NCBI GenBank assembly: GCA_025765615.1
Contig: JAIVFJ010000027.1
Span: forward strand, 372,001 to 436,000
Length of the DNA stretch: 64,000 nucleotides
From: Zopfochytrium polystomum
Lineage: Eukaryota > Chytridiomycota > Chytridiomycetes > Chytridiales > Chytridiaceae
Direction of reading: 5' to 3'
Part shown: piece after piece, positions 46,798 to 59,900 of the stretch
Position numbering within the stretch: the first letter of the stretch is position 1
Layout: each line of letters starts with the position of its first letter
The notes under the pieces: model-generated
Told to the model about the DNA's origin: nothing
Database searches by the model: none
Seen by the model: only the letters and a program-made list of their open reading frames with translations
Program-made: the position numbers and the translations under genes

Positions 46798-49690
46798 ATG
46801 GAGCAGCAGCAGGCGCAGCAGCACCAGCAGCAGCACCAACAGCAAATGCATCAGCTGCACTCGCCGCGCGGACGCAAGATTAGAGTGTCGGTGGTGCTCG
46901 TCACGTCGCCAGGGAGCGCCGGCAGTGCAAGCGGCGGCGGCGTGGGATCCGTCGGCCATTCGCAGCCAGTCGAATGCAACATTGACCCGAGCATGTCCCT
47001 GGCAGACGTGACAAAGGACGTTGCGCTCGTCATGGGCGTCGGCCGGCACTGGAACCAGTACTCACTCCGATTTGCCAACACGAACGCTTTGCTGACTGAG
47101 AAGGTGCGATCGTGTGTCCGACCGTAGATTCCAAATTCGTGACTCTATTGCGCCACCGCCCTTTTCGTGCATTCTCCCGACCCAGTCGTTACGGAGGGGC
47201 ATAAAAGAAGGCGACGTTCTCAAGTTTGGGCCGTCCCCTGCCCGCCTGACTGCTCAGGTTGTTGAAGACCTTATTTCGGAGGACGAACTCGCCGTCAAGA
47301 TGACGACATTTTCCCTTCAGAAGCACATAAAGGTTGGAACAGGAACCCCTTGCTTTAAGCAAACGGAGCTTTCTCCTAAGACAAATTATAGGAAGAAGAG
47401 TTTGTGGATGAGTTCTTGATACGGCGCGGCTTGGAGCGGCTTCAAGATTTGATTGTTGTTGCTCAGGGCAATACTTTGGCGTACGCGTTAACGTCTTTGC
47501 AAAACCTGATGGAGCATGATCATGGTTGGGATAAGTTTAGCCCAGCCTTTATTAGCACGGTGTGACTGCTTTGTTTTGAATTGTAGATTGGTCCGTTTCT
47601 AACCCAATCCAAACTAGATCGTATCAATAATTGTTAAACAAAATCTCGTAAACATCTGCCGCCCTGCAACTGCCATCCTTATTAAACTCGTCACCGCCGA
47701 CGCCACCGCCGAAAACTCACCCATCCAATGCTATGGATTTGATGTGGTCAATGCAGCAGTAGCTGCCCAGAGCTCATTCGTTCCGACTCTTGTGCAACGC
47801 CTGTCTGCAACCGACTACCTCCTGCAGCTGAACTCCCTCCATCTCATCAACGTTCTCTTCCGGAAGGCGACTGACCGATACCGGGGAGAATTTGTCTATT
47901 TGATCGACGCGCTGAACATAAGAAAAGTAGTTGTTCGGCTCATGCAAACAAGACCACCGGAGGAACTCGGAAAGCAATTGGTTGAGTTCCAGAGGCTTTT
48001 GATTCAGGAGGGTCACCGTCGCAAGCGGCAGGCAGTTGATCTTCGAACGCCGATGCATGAGTCCATGCTTAGGGAGATATGGAATGCATCTGGATTGCAG
48101 TCAGATGGATCTGTTAAATGGCGATTTATTGGATTTGAGGTGCGTCTCACGTCAACATAATGCCTGTCTTATGAGATGTGAAGAGCGAGGTTCCCAGAAA
48201 AGAGCTTGCTCGTGTTGGAGTCCTGGGTCTGGAAACTATGTATTCTTTCGTAAATAATCACAGAGACTTCTTCCAACTGGTTGGGCACTTGATTGAGTTT
48301 TAATTGATCTGATTGCCAAGATTCCAGTTCATCGAGGACCAGTTGGCCAGACCACAAGATCGAGTCTGCCCATTCGCAAAAGCATGCATCGAAGTTGTAG
48401 AAATTCTGTCCGACTACTGGGAAGTCAGTACAGGCTGTAAGTCATTCTCTAACATTTGGACTGGCCTGACCTGATATTTGGTAGACACCATCACAACTTC
48501 GTACCAGCCACTCCTCTTGCAGTTCGAAGAAGTTTACGCGCTGACACTCAAGTTCTTCTTCATGATGTGGGAGGATATGGATGCTCAGGCAACGATTGAT
48601 GATATCAACCGGGTCGCCTCAGTTGTACGATCTCAGTTCCGGCATGTCAATGGGCAGATTCAGCCGGGAGATGTTAACTGTCTTGCAACTTTCGAGCGAG
48701 AGTTGATGACTACCCCTTACGCACTTATCAGGGAGCGCCAGCTCCGGGAGTTGGAGGTAGAGGACATTTTGATGTCTCGTTTGCCCGTCAGGTAGGACTA
48801 ATATTTTGAGAGATTCTGTTTTTTTCTGTCTGTTCCATCGGAGACTAACAAAACTTGTGACAGGAATCTTCGAGAGCGGCTGTATCGGAACAGCTATGAA
48901 TTCGTCAGACAGCAGCGGATAGACTGCTTAATGAATGGCGCGTGGTTTCCTGTCGTAAAGGAAAAGGGCCGCGCCAAGGGGCTGTATCGGTTTTACCGAC
49001 TCGGTCCGAACAAGAAGTTCCTTCATTGGGCTGAATTTGTTGACACCAAGGACAAGAGCCCTGCCCTGGAGGTTCTGTCGGAACGAAGTAGGCGTTTTCC
49101 TTTGAACCCACTTTGTCTTATTTTAACGTTGTCTCTAAAATTGTGCAGTTGATATGTCAACGGTGACAGATATTTTGACGGGAACGTCTTCACCCATTTT
49201 CAATTTGAAGAAAGTGATGGCATCCGAAAACCCAGCACTCTGCTTCTCGTTGGTTAGCTCTGTGACGGACTCGAACACATCCCTGTCACTTTCCGACTTC
49301 ATATGTGCAACGCCCACGCAATACGCCGAGTGGACAGACGGCTTTAACATGCTGCTCGACAAGAACATCACCAACCGCGAGACGGCCGACTACATTAATG
49401 ACCTGACGGAAATCGACGTAAAGTTGGCGCTTCTCGACCTCACTGGCGACGGCGTTGACATTCCAGCAGTTGCGCCTGAAATTCCAGATGTTCCTGGCAA
49501 CTGGAATTTCTACTACGACGAAGAAGGCGGTGGCCTAAAGGAGGGCATCGGGGGCCTTGCGTCGCTCGCGGGGGCAATGATGCTGGGGCTCGCAAGCCAG
49601 GGTTCAAACAATCGCGTTAGCGGGGGGGAAGACGGATACCAGCTGGAGGATGAAGAGGCGGAGGCACTGCCGTTTGGAAAAGAAACATAG
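46798..49690 (+). CDS. ELMO family protein (engulfment and cell motility)
   Basis: Nine exons: 46798-47103, 47186-47332, 47392-47559, 47618-48139, 48184-48279, 48328-48436, 48485-48791, 48864-49087 and 49149-49690. Phases consistent; 806 aa. ELMO proteins bind DOCK-type exchange factors to activate Rac in the actin cytoskeleton. After a Gln/His-rich start and a ubiquitin-like segment comes the armadillo region (FIRRGLERL-type block read as FLIRRGLERLQDLI; LVNICRPATAILIKL). The ELMO domain follows (ELARVGVLGLETMYSFV, HRDFFQL, ACIEVVEILSDYWEV), then a PH-like domain (NSYEFVRQQRIDCLMNGAWF, GLYRFYRLGPNKKFLHW, ATPTQYAEWTDGFNMLL). The C-terminus is Gly/acidic and lacks an obvious SH3-binding PxxP. 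Confidence 0.9.
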
Positions 49691-50611
49691 AGTTTTGAGT
49701 GGGTGAAGTTGTGGTGTGAACAAGCGCTAGTTGCCTTTTCTCTTGCCTTTGTTCCATTTGCTATTTATTATTATCGACGGCCAAATTTCCAGTATTGTCG
49801 CGGACACTTTTCGCAGAACGGGTCACAGCTGTTCGCGGGTTCTGCGCGACCACGTGTTGAAACTAACCAACGTGGCCGCGGACCCAAGTCCAAAATTTTT
49901 TTGCTTCAATCAAGGCTCTGGAAGGTCCGCGCTCTCTATGGCAAAAGCAAGAGGACAACCTAGTTCCACCCCACACTATCGCGCGAAGTATCAATGCCGA
50001 CGCAAGCATTGAACTCGGCAAGCTGGCAAGACGCTAGTTTTCTTGCCCTAAGGGTGAGCGGAAGGTTAAAACCTTACAAAGCACCCTGAGATAGTGATTC
50101 TTACCAGAAGCTTGCCAAAGTATCGGTTAGGGGGCTTGCAAAACTTTGCTTGGGCCAATCTATTATCCTAACCTCGCGCGCGAGAAGCGAGAATGGTTAG
50201 TCAGATGCACCAACTAAATGTCAAAAGACAAATCGGAGCTGCCTAACACTTCCAACCAGTAAGGGAAGCTCTAGATGTAAAGCAAAAAAAGAAAAGTGGA
50301 GCTTTTGCGATGTGGGAACCTATAAATCAAGTCCCCCGGTTGCGGCCAAGTTCGCGCGAGCCTGAGCAGCCCAGAGCCCACGAGCTGAACAACCGTGTTG
50401 TCGCAGACCCTAATCTCACGGCTGCGGCAAGTGGAGTCTGAGCTGGAGTTACATGTTACCGGGTCTGAGCTGACCAGAGCCCCACGAAAGAAAAAGACGT
50501 TGTCGCATGTCCCCCTTTCCTCCGGTCCAGCATAAGACGGCAAGGAATGTCGGACATTTCTTTTCTTGAATATTCCTTGTCAGTGTTCACTGTTTTGCCC
50601 ACCACCGGACA
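49691..50611. other. Intergenic; no supported gene
   Basis: About 920 nt between ELMO and POLD2, both plus strand. No tRNA-like B-box and no conserved frame found by eye. Confidence 0.45.
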
Positions 50612-52405
50612 ATGCTCACGTTCGTGAACCATGACGACCGCTTTACCACCCCTGAGCGCACCTACACGCAACAGTTTGCGGGGCTCTACTTCACCCGCCT
50701 CGCGCTGATGAGGAAGCGCGTCCTGAGCCGGGCCATCGAACTCTGGGGTCCATCAAGTTGGTTTTTTTTTTGTGTTGTAGAAGCGGCTGTGGCGATGCTG
50801 ACGCCGTGCCTCCAAAGGCGACGTCCATCCAAAGCCTAGGCAGGTCGATCGCCTGCTGGATATCGAGCCCAACGTGTTTACTTTTGTCGTTGGAACGGTG
50901 TACATGGATATGCCTTTGAAGCCGAACGTGCTTGATGAAATTACTCGCGAGGTGGAAGCTCCGGCCCCGCCCTCTCGTCCCTTCTGACATTTCCTCCCTT
51001 GCAGAATTGGGTCGTTGCGCCTCCTCCGCGGACAAAGTATACCAGCGACAAGGACGAAGTGGTTCTGGAGGACGAATACGGCCGCGTCAAGCTTTCTGGC
51101 GCAAAGCTCGAGGAGCACGTGCTTGTCACCGGCAAGTGGGCCAGCTGTCATGATGCCAACACAATTTGGATTAACTTTGGCAATGCAGGAATTGTCATTG
51201 GCGCCTGCGGATACGAAACTCAGGATGGAGACTTTGAGGTTGTTGATATATGCTTCCCATCGTTTGCTCCACAGGCACCTCTTCCCACCAACGAAGGCGA
51301 TGGTGAGTTTTTCCCGGGGGGCTTTTCGTTGCTTCGAAATCCCAGATGAGTTCTTACAAAGTATTTTAGGCAAATGGATTGCATTTGTGTCCGGCCTTCT
51401 AATGGGCGATGACGCCTCTTTGGGAATTGAATTGGAGCTAATGATTGATTTTCTCTCTGGCGAGGCGGGGGACGGGGTGGTAAGCCAGGCACTCGTCTGT
51501 ATATAGCCGTCGGCCGACTCTAACGTACCGTCTAAACTTTGAAGGAAGCTTCGCAAATTGTTCGAGTCGTTTTTGCCGGAAATTGCATGTCTAGGGGAAA
51601 ACTACAACCAGTCGAAGTAAATTCCAAAGTAAAAACTCTTCATTGCGTTGTGCGCATTATCTAACACTGTTCCGTAAAGGATAAAGCAAGCGCCCTTCTT
51701 CAGTACTCGCTGTCGCAAGTGGAGGTGGCCGGGCAGTTGGACGACATTTTCACGCAGGTCTGCAGTGCCGTGGACGTTGACGTCATGCCAGGAGATCAAG
51801 ATATCACAAACTATTCGATTCCGCAACAGCCCATGCAGTCGGCTTTCTTTGCCAAGGCCAGAGGGTTTTCGAGTTTTCATTTGGTGACGAATCCACATGC
51901 GTTTGAATTGGCGGGCGTAAGGTGAACCATCCTTAATTTGTTTGGTCAACAGTTTGTTTAAACCTTGAGCAGTGTTCTGGGAACCTCTGGCCAGAACATC
52001 GATGACATTCGGCGGTACGTCGAAGATGACGATCCATTAACTCTCGCGGAGAAAACTATTCGTTGGGGCAGCATTGCGCCGACGGCTCCAGATACCCTCT
52101 GTAGGTTTGCGCCGTTGTCGATTTGTCTAACTATAATCCTTCAGGGTCATACCCATTTAAAGACCGGGATCCATTCATAATTGATTCCGTTCCGCATATC
52201 TATTTTGTTGGCAACCAACCGACGTTTCAGACGACCCTCATCGAAGGTATGATAGTTGCGTAGTGTACTTCCGTGTAATCCTCCTCTTCCTCCAGGGCCA
52301 TCCTCATTTTGCCGAGTTGTCATGGTGCCATCGTTTTTGGAGTCAAAAACCATTGCGCTTGTGAACCTCGGGACGCTAGAATGCAAGCAGTATAAATTTC
52401 GCTGA
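50612..52405 (+). CDS. POLD2: DNA polymerase delta small subunit (POLD2 / Cdc1 / Pol31)
   Basis: Ten exons: 50612-50756, 50818-50951, 51005-51131, 51189-51302, 51370-51479, 51545-51616, 51680-51921, 51973-52100, 52145-52246 and 52296-52405. Phases consistent; 427 aa, family-typical. It is the B-subunit of replicative polymerase delta, bridging catalytic and accessory subunits. N-terminal blocks match the family: [46 protein letters not shown] and [16 protein letters not shown]. Next come the calcineurin-like fold segments ([47 protein letters not shown]). The C-terminal [13 protein letters not shown] is typical of the family end. Intron 3 (51132-51188) begins GCAAGT and is a GC-AG intron. Confidence 0.93.
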
Positions 52406-52540
52406 CAGCTAATCGGGTCGAGGATCATTTATTGTGTTCGGTGCCCCGTTCCACGCAGATGAGGAAACATGTAAAGAAAATGAGCCATCTTCTGCAATCC
52501 GGAAACAACGGGTCCAATATGTTGAATGAGCAGAACGAGT

Positions 52541-53835
52541 TTAACCAATGACGATCTTGTCATCAACGTGCTCGTATGGGGGAATCTCCAAGTTCAACGG
52601 GGCGGGACCCTTCCGAATACGCCCTGAGATATCGTAGTGCGAACCGTGGCACGGGCAGAACCAACCGTTGAAGTCACCAGCTGTGGAAAAAAGTGGCGTG
52701 TTAATGGACGCATACGGTCGAACAAGGCCAGTCGCGGAACACGAACCTTCACCGATAGGCACGCAACCCAAGTGCGTGCACACACCGAGCATGACCAGCC
52801 ACTCTGGTTCCTTCACGCGAACCGAGTCCTCCTCCTTATGGCGGAGTTCGCTGATGTTCACGGAGCCCGCCTCAGCGATTTCTGCCAGAATCACACATGT
52901 TAGGGCATTTCCTCGAAGTATCAAATGCCTGAAAGGGCTGCTCACCCTCAGCAGTTCGGTGGCGAATGAAAACGGGCTTTCCACGCCACTGATCGCGCAA
53001 TAAAAAAAAAAAAAAACGAGAGTAGTGGAAGCGAAAAAAAAAAACGTTGAGGGTTAGCTGGTGCACATTGCCAACGCGGCGGACAACAGCCTTCGTTTAC
53101 CTTGATGACAGCGTTCTTGCCCTCAGGGATCGAGTCCTTGCCGATCTCGACCTTTGCCAACGCCAACACGTCCGCCGACGCCGACAAGGTGCCGACCAAG
53201 TCCGTGACAATGTTCTTGAGGGCGACCGCCTGGACAACGCCAAACGCACCGATCATAAAGTACGCAAAGTTCTTCGATTCGTATTCGTCGTACTTGGACA
53301 GGTTCACCAGGTAGTTGGACTGGTCGTGGGGCGCGATCACGTTGCCGCCGGCGTCGATGCGGGTGGCGGGGGCCTTGGAGGCGTACAGGCGTCGCTGGGA
53401 GGAGAAGATGGTGGGGGCAGCTGCGATTTCCAAACAAGAGGGAAGAGGGGGGGCGGGTCACGATCAGTCAGATCTGATGCGGAGAAACGGCGGGGAACGC
53501 CAAGATAAAGTTGGATAAAAAGCTCTCATGGGCTCTTATCCGCCAGGCTCCTGAACCCCTGTGGCGATCGCGATCGTGGGAATCTAAGGCTTGAGGGTCG
53601 GGAAGGGGGGCTGGGGTCCGATGAAGAGCGCGAATTCCACAAACGTACAAACGATGTTCGACGTGATCGAGATCTGGGCTCCCAAGAGCGCCGGGCGGAT
53701 CGCGGACGACGGGGCAGGCTGGGACTTGGGCTTACCGGCCGTGATGCTGGCCGCGGAGGCGGCCGCGGCGCGCAGGGCGGCGGCGGAGGGACCGGCGACG
53801 GGGAGCGGGACGAACGCGGTAGCGGCTCGCTGCAT
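52541..53835 (-). CDS. RIP1: Ubiquinol-cytochrome c reductase Rieske iron-sulfur subunit
   Basis: Exons (minus) 53835-53736, 53420-53101, 52988-52946, 52881-52747 and 52680-52541; 245 aa, phases consistent. Complex III subunit that carries a 2Fe-2S cluster and shuttles electrons to cytochrome c1 in the mitochondrial inner membrane. An Arg/Ala-rich presequence spans exon 1 into exon 2. The membrane anchor is [18 protein letters not shown], and the hinge region is Ala-rich ([14 protein letters not shown]). Cluster ligands are seen as CTHLGC and CPCHGSH, lying in different exons. Ends [12 protein letters not shown]...DKIVIG. It converges with POLD2 (gap 135 nt) and shares a 118-nt divergent promoter with CDK8. 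Confidence 0.96.
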
Positions 53836-53953
53836 CTTACAGAGCTGAGAGAGTTTTCCTCAAAGGGGAAGGTCCTTCCTTCATTCAGTCAGTCAACTGC
53901 CCTACCTTGTCACCGCCCCTGATCTCGACTGCCCCCGCTCACCAGCCAACACG
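53836..53953. promoter_or_regulatory. Compact divergent promoter, Rieske and CDK8 genes
   Basis: Only 118 nt separate the two start codons, so core promoter elements are shared or overlap the coding regions. Confidence 0.45.
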
Positions 53954-55693
53954 ATGGGAACTCAGGGAGGTGGGGCTAACACCGGTGCGGGCGGCTTGCA
54001 CCAGCAACTGTCACAGCTGTCGCAGCAGCAACTGCTTCATCTTCAACTACATGTGCAGCAACAGCAACAACAACAACAACAGCAGCAACAGCAGCAACAA
54101 CAGCAGCTTCATCAAAACCAGCAGCAGCAGCTCCACCAGCACCAAATGCAGCAGATCCAGCTTCAACTGCAACGAAACCAGCAGCAAACCCAACAACAGC
54201 AGCAACAACAACAGCAACAGCAGCAGCAGCAGCAGCAGCAGCAAGCTCAGTCGAATAGGAACTCGCCCTCCTTGCCGCCGATGCTGTCGGCAAGGAGGAT
54301 GCGACCACGGCCTTCGATCACTGACAAATACGTCTCGCTTGGTTTCATTGCGGCCGGAACATACGGCCGAGTCTTCAAAGCTCGCTCAATTAATCCGTAA
54401 GCCCACAAAGCCACCTTCTTATCATTCCCTCATCGCAGTTGGGCCTCCCCATGTACGTAGAAACGACCAGTCCCTCTACGCCATCAAGAAGTTTAAACCG
54501 GACAAGGAAGGGGAGCAGGCACTCCACCGAGGCATCTCTCAGTCAGCTTGCAGAGAGATTTCGCTCTGTCGGGAGTTATCGCACGAGAACGTTGTTAGGC
54601 TGGCAGAAGTGCTTTTGAACCCAATTGATCGGTCCATCTACATGGTTTTTGACTACGCCGAACATGACCTTCTGGTATTTTTGGTGGCAGAAAAAAGAAA
54701 CGTCTGTGCCACTGAAACGTTCTTGCAGCAAATTCTTCAATACCACACACACCTTCCCCCCGACCGAAGAAGGATTCCCGAGGTGCTTGTGAAATCGCTG
54801 CTATGGCAGCTGCTGAACGGGCTGTCCTATCTTCACTGCAACTGGGTTCTGCACCGTGATCTGAAACCAGCGAACGTTCTGGTTACATCTGAAGGCGTCG
54901 TGAAAATAGGTAATGCTGGCCGCTGGGCTTCAACGTGCATTAAGATGTTCACAGGTGACCTTGGGCTCGCAAGGCTATTCCAGCGGCCCCTTCAGCCTCT
55001 ATTCAATGGCGACAAAGTTGTCGTGACGATCTGGTATTTGAACAGCTTCCAACAATCAGAGTTATGACAGTCGAAAACAGGTATCGATCCCCAGAGCTCC
55101 TCCTCGGGTCCCGCCATTACACGAAAGCTGTCGGTGAGTTTTCACCGTCAAAAACGGCCTCAAAGTCGATTTTTTCCAACCATTCATGTTCCAGACATCT
55201 GGGCTGTTGGCTGTATATTTGCGGAACTTCTTTTGCTTCGCCCTATATTCAAAGGGGACGAGGCAAAAATGGAGCCAAACAAAAAGGCCATCCCATTCCA
55301 AAAAGACCAGCTGTCTAAGATATTCGACATTTTGGGCTTACCAACTCGTAAGTGTTTAAACTCTCTTGGACTTTGGTTTCGCACTCAAACTTGCACCGTT
55401 CTCCCCACTTTTTTTCCCATGAAGGCGAGAAGTGGCCGGGCATCGTTCACTGCCCGGACTACAACCAAATGAGCAACTTTCGGCAAGGTGAGATGTCGAT
55501 GCTCAAGGCGATATACACGCAAGCAACCGGGGCATTGAACGAAGCCGGCTACGATCTGCTGGCACGGACGCTCGAGTACGACCCGACCAAGCGGATCACC
55601 GCTGACGAGTCCTTGCGTCACCGCTACTTCCAGGAGGAACCGAAGCCGCTGAAACAGTATGTACATTTGGGTTAACGAAGCAGAGCGGCGTAT

Positions 55694-55762
<69 letters not shown>

Positions 55763-55864
55763 TGTGAAAACGGCGATCCTGATGCTTGCCTTCTGGCCAG
55801 CTCCTTTGTGAAGGAAAACCGAGAGTACCCACTTCGACGGCTTCAAGAGGACAAGAACATGTGA
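53954..55864 (+). CDS. CDK8: Cyclin-dependent kinase 8 (Mediator kinase, Srb10 type)
   Basis: Seven exons: 53954-54396, 54461-54909, 54955-55033, 55081-55133, 55195-55347, 55425-55656 and 55801-55864. Phases consistent; 490 aa. Catalytic subunit of the Mediator kinase module that phosphorylates transcription factors and RNA polymerase II. A long poly-Gln/His stretch precedes the kinase domain. The glycine loop reads [11 protein letters not shown], and the catalytic Lys is in [22 protein letters not shown] is the CDK8-type SMSACRE helix. The catalytic loop is [13 protein letters not shown], the DFG position reads GDLGLARLF (DLG; CDK8s have DMG) and the activation segment [20 protein letters not shown]. 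The last intron contains a long TG microsatellite, and the final exon ends [19 protein letters not shown]. Confidence 0.93.
54055..54245 (+). repeat. CAG/CAA repeat coding poly-Gln in CDK8
   Basis: Interrupted glutamine-codon runs in exon 1 (53954-54396). Likely variable in length between strains. Confidence 0.85.
55691..55761 (+). repeat. (TG)n microsatellite in last CDK8 intron
   Basis: Makes this intron (55657-55800, 144 nt) about twice the length usual in this window. Confidence 0.9.
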
Positions 55865-56298
55865 AACCCTTTTGTAAGAATATAAACCGGCTTAAACCGG
55901 CTTAAATTATGATGAAGTGGGTGGGCGGAAGTACCTCCACTGCATGGTGACACAAAACCGCATGACAAAACAGAATTACAAATTTTTTGCTGGTTCCCGA
56001 TCGCACTGTTGAGTATATCCCGTTTCCTTTTTTTTTCTTTTTTCTTTTCGTTTTCTTGGTTTTCTTGGTGCCCTATATATAAGGAGGCAATATTTTTTCT
56101 CCGCTCCGCCGCGTCTGTTTTTTTTTTTTTTTTTTTTTTTTTTTCTTTTCCTCCCCTTTTTTTTCCCCCAACTCTGTGAAATATTTTAAATTCCCGAAGC
56201 GGATGGGAGACCTCCGCCCGCCGGACTTGATTGCGGGGCCCGCTGTCCGCCTGCTCCGCCCGTCAGCTCGCGGAGATGGAGAAGGGGCAGAGGGCGAC

Positions 56299-56336
<38 letters not shown>

Positions 56337-56438
56337 GCAACAACAACAGCGGTATTATTATTGTCACCCAAGTCATTTTTCATTCATTTTGCTTGTTTTT
56401 CGTGCGGCGGACGGACTCGCGTGCGAAGAAGAGGGATT

Positions 56439-56484
<46 letters not shown>

Positions 56485-56966
56485 TAAGAAAGAGAGCTCA
56501 CGGAATTTCTCTGTCCGCTGGTCTCGGGCGGATGTTGGGGCGTGGCAGGGCGATCCCGTTCGTTCCAATTGGAGCAACAATCTGTTATAACTGGGGCCAG
56601 CCACTCCCCTCCCCCTACTGCTCCCACTCTGCCGCTTACGAGGGGACACCCACGAACCGGCAGACGCCTCTTTCCTCAAAGACAGAGAGAGGCGCGAAAC
56701 TGCATTTCAACACCTAACCAGCCGCGCGTACCTACCTCCAAGCCACTCATCCCTCTCAGCTACATCAGCAATAACTCCAGCGACACACGGCAAAATCATC
56801 AGCATCAGCATCAGCATCAATTTCAACGGCATCGACAAAGGCTTAAGTTCCCACTGCAGCCGCCCTGAGTGCTTTCCCTTCGCGCAGTTTGAAACTCCTC
56901 CTGCATCCCACTCCGTAACGACGGCCGACAGTCCCCGCAAAGCCAGCCAGCCACTAAACTGGTGCG
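55865..56966. other. Intergenic with T-run, (CAA)n and (GA)n repeats
   Basis: T-run at about 56119-56145, (CAA)n at about 56302-56350 and (GA)n at about 56443-56481. The part from the GA run to the next ATG resembles the sequence before the second factor gene (60.9-61.3 kb), so it belongs to the duplicated unit. No gene seen. Confidence 0.6.
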
Positions 56967-59900
56967 ATGACCGCGCACGGCGAGCGATGGCCCCGAACGC
57001 AGCAGCTCACGTCCGCGGTTCCACCTTCGCTGTTTCCCGCCCGTAACTCTGCCGCGCTCTCACGCGGCGGCAGCTCCCAGCCTGTCTACCGAGGCCACAA
57101 CGACACCATTTTCCAGTTGCGCGCAGTCACCTCAGCCCTTCGAGCACCCAAACCCACTCTTGAACCGAGGCTTGTAACCCCGTCCGTAAGCCCTCCGTCG
57201 ATCCTCTCCGACGTCCAGCCGCCGTTTTTCACCCAGCCTGATGATGAGGATCACCCGCCCCATGCGATGGATACCGGGGATGCTTGTGCCACAACGAGCG
57301 GCCTCAACCGGAGATGGTGAGTCGTCCCTCCTCCGATCTTCCAAAGACACTTACATCATTTTGACTGCACGCACGCGCAACGGCGCAACTGCGCACCAGG
57401 TCCTGCGAAATCTGCCGAAAGAGGAAACTCAAATGCAACGGAAACCGCCCTTCTTGCTCCTTTTGCAGTCGCCGAAATTTCGACTGTGTCTATCTCGGGA
57501 CGAAAACTCGCAGCGAGCACGACACGCAAGTGAAGTACAGGGCGGAGCTGGAGCGGCGGAAGAAGAGGCGAACAAGGATGCTTGCAAAGCGAGCGGTAGT
57601 TCTAGAATGGGCGCCAGGTGAGCCTCTGGTCTCCATCGCGGTCTGCCGTCGGGCTCTCGCCGCCTTTGTGAACTTAAAAAATTCACTTCCACAATTAGAG
57701 AGCGACGTTTTGAATCCGGCCTCCGTCATCTCTGAACCGACCGACTCAACCTTCGCGCTTCGACCGGGAGCAGATGAAGGAGAGGAGCTGATCCTGATTG
57801 ACGCCTTCTTCAACATTAGACCACCGATTGCAGGGGTTTTGCACAAGCGAACTTACCTCAGAAGTTACAAATCTGCTCCTGCATACCTGCGGTACTCGAT
57901 CAAAGCACAAAACATTCGATTTCTAATTTCCATCAATCGAACCCAGGCTAGCCGTCTGCGCCGCTGGAGCGAACATTCCATTGAACTCCGCCCTGTCCGA
58001 AAAGGATTCGCTGTGGTACACTCGGCAAGTTGTTCCCATGCTAGCGGCCGCAGTGCGACAACCTCGGCTAGAGTGCGTTCAGGCTTTGATCATTTTATCT
58101 CTCACCACTTCATGTGAGTCGCCTTGGATCCAACTTACTTTGAGTAGTCTGACTTTGTATCGCATGCAGATGTTGGAGAGAGCAATGCGGCACTGGCCCA
58201 TGCCGAACGAGCTGCCCGACTGGCTCTGACACTCGGTCTGAATATAGATCCGGACTACAATGGAACCTTGTCTAACCTATCGTGGCTGGAAAAGGAGAGT
58301 AGACGAAGATGCTTCTGGTTCAGCTTCATCGGAGATCAAGGTGTGTTTCCGTCGTGAATGTTGTGAATTTTGTAGTAAAATGTTTAGTGAGGCAAGCGGT
58401 AACGTCCTGCGAACCGATTTTGAGCATGAGCACGTCCTCAGTCAAGCCAGTCGGGCCAGAATCAGTCTGGACAAGCCTACGACTGCCAGATAGTTTGGAG
58501 GAAGAATTCGAATCGCGCCGCTCAGTTGACGAAAACGCCATTCATTCGATGGTGCAGCTTCTGGAGATCCTTCACCGCATACAAAGGATCTCTCGCTCCG
58601 TTGAACACGACGATATCGAAGATGACAGCAGCCTTCGACTGACCGAGGAGATGCTTGAAGCCGACCTTTCTCGCTGGTACAATACAATTCCCGCTTCGTT
58701 TTGGCGCAAGTCGGAGGAACTCCTTTCTGCGAAAAAAGAAGATGAGGGGTACCGCTGGCAAACGTGCACAGCTCTCGCCTTGGTCTATCACGGTTGCATG
58801 TGTCTGCTAACGCGCCGGCGATCCATGCGATGTATTAGGAGCCTGTTATCCGGCGTCCCGGCCGCGGCCAGCATGCCGGAAGAGGATTTGCTTGCGTTTA
58901 AAAATGGATTGGACGCCGCCAAAGCAATGGCGAGAATGATTTCATTGTTCGATTGCCATGGCACGCGTATAGGCCTGCTACCGCACATCTCGATGTTACT
59001 GTGCCTTCATAGCGCAATGTTGCTGATAGTGGTCGAATGGCTTAAAAGCCGCAAGAGCCCAGTTGGATTGGCCGGACGATCCGTGCTCGCAAACTTACTC
59101 TCTCCGGGAGTCGATGATGACCCTGCTGCTGAAGAAAACGAAAAGTTCGCAAACCCATCCATCATGATCGACTACTTCATTTCCGTTGGCACCAAAGTAG
59201 ACAGAATGCGAACTACCTCAAACTACTTGTGGAGTATTGTCTCAAAGTTTCGTGCTGGCGATTGGGAGTTCCTCGACGAGCTGGACCAAGATTCAGTTTC
59301 GTCAGTGGCCTACTTCAGGGAGGGGGGGGAGCAGAGCCCCTCCGTGCTAGCTGACACCGAAGCTCTCGGCGACAGTTACTCTTTTCTTGAGCCGGCCACG
59401 GACTTTTCATCTTTGTCAACCAGCAACGCGACATCGAGTCTTCACGCCCGCTCATCCAATCTTTCTGCCGGCGTTCATTCTCCACCGACGAGTGTGCCAA
59501 GCGCGTTTCGCACCCATATCCGAGAGCTCATCAAGCCGCTTCTGGAGGTCCGCAGGGCTCTCGGACAGCAGTCTTTATTGGGCTCCAACCCTGCACCCGC
59601 AGCAGTCGATGTTTCTTCCACCCTGCGTCGAAGGATGCAAATGCCGAGCGGCGCGGCCTCGTGGCCGCCACCCTCGGCGCTCGCAGCCGTCGACCGCTAT
59701 CGAACCACGCGGCCGCGGTCCGACCTCTTTGGCTTCCAAGGGAGCGGCGGCTTCACCTTTTCGGGAGCTGACGGCCAAGATAACGATCAACAACAGGCGG
59801 GCTGGGTTGGCGACAGAGGAAAGGGGTTGGTAGGTGGGGAACTGCTGGCTGCGGCCGCCGACTCGATATTGTTTGGCAAGGACGGAAGCGGGAGCGGTGG

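Noticed and set aside
49691..50611. Search for tRNA genes in the gene-free gaps
   Set aside because: No paired A-box and B-box with a plausible cloverleaf was found here or in the other large gaps by eye; a tRNAscan run would be decisive.
53976..54308. Val/Ala- and Leu-rich minus-strand frames
   Set aside because: Antisense of the CDK8 poly-Gln codons; not real membrane proteins.
55691..55761. Regular repeats as a CRISPR array
   Set aside because: This and the other tandem repeats are dinucleotide to tetranucleotide microsatellites or coding repeats, without spacer structure; the genome is eukaryotic.
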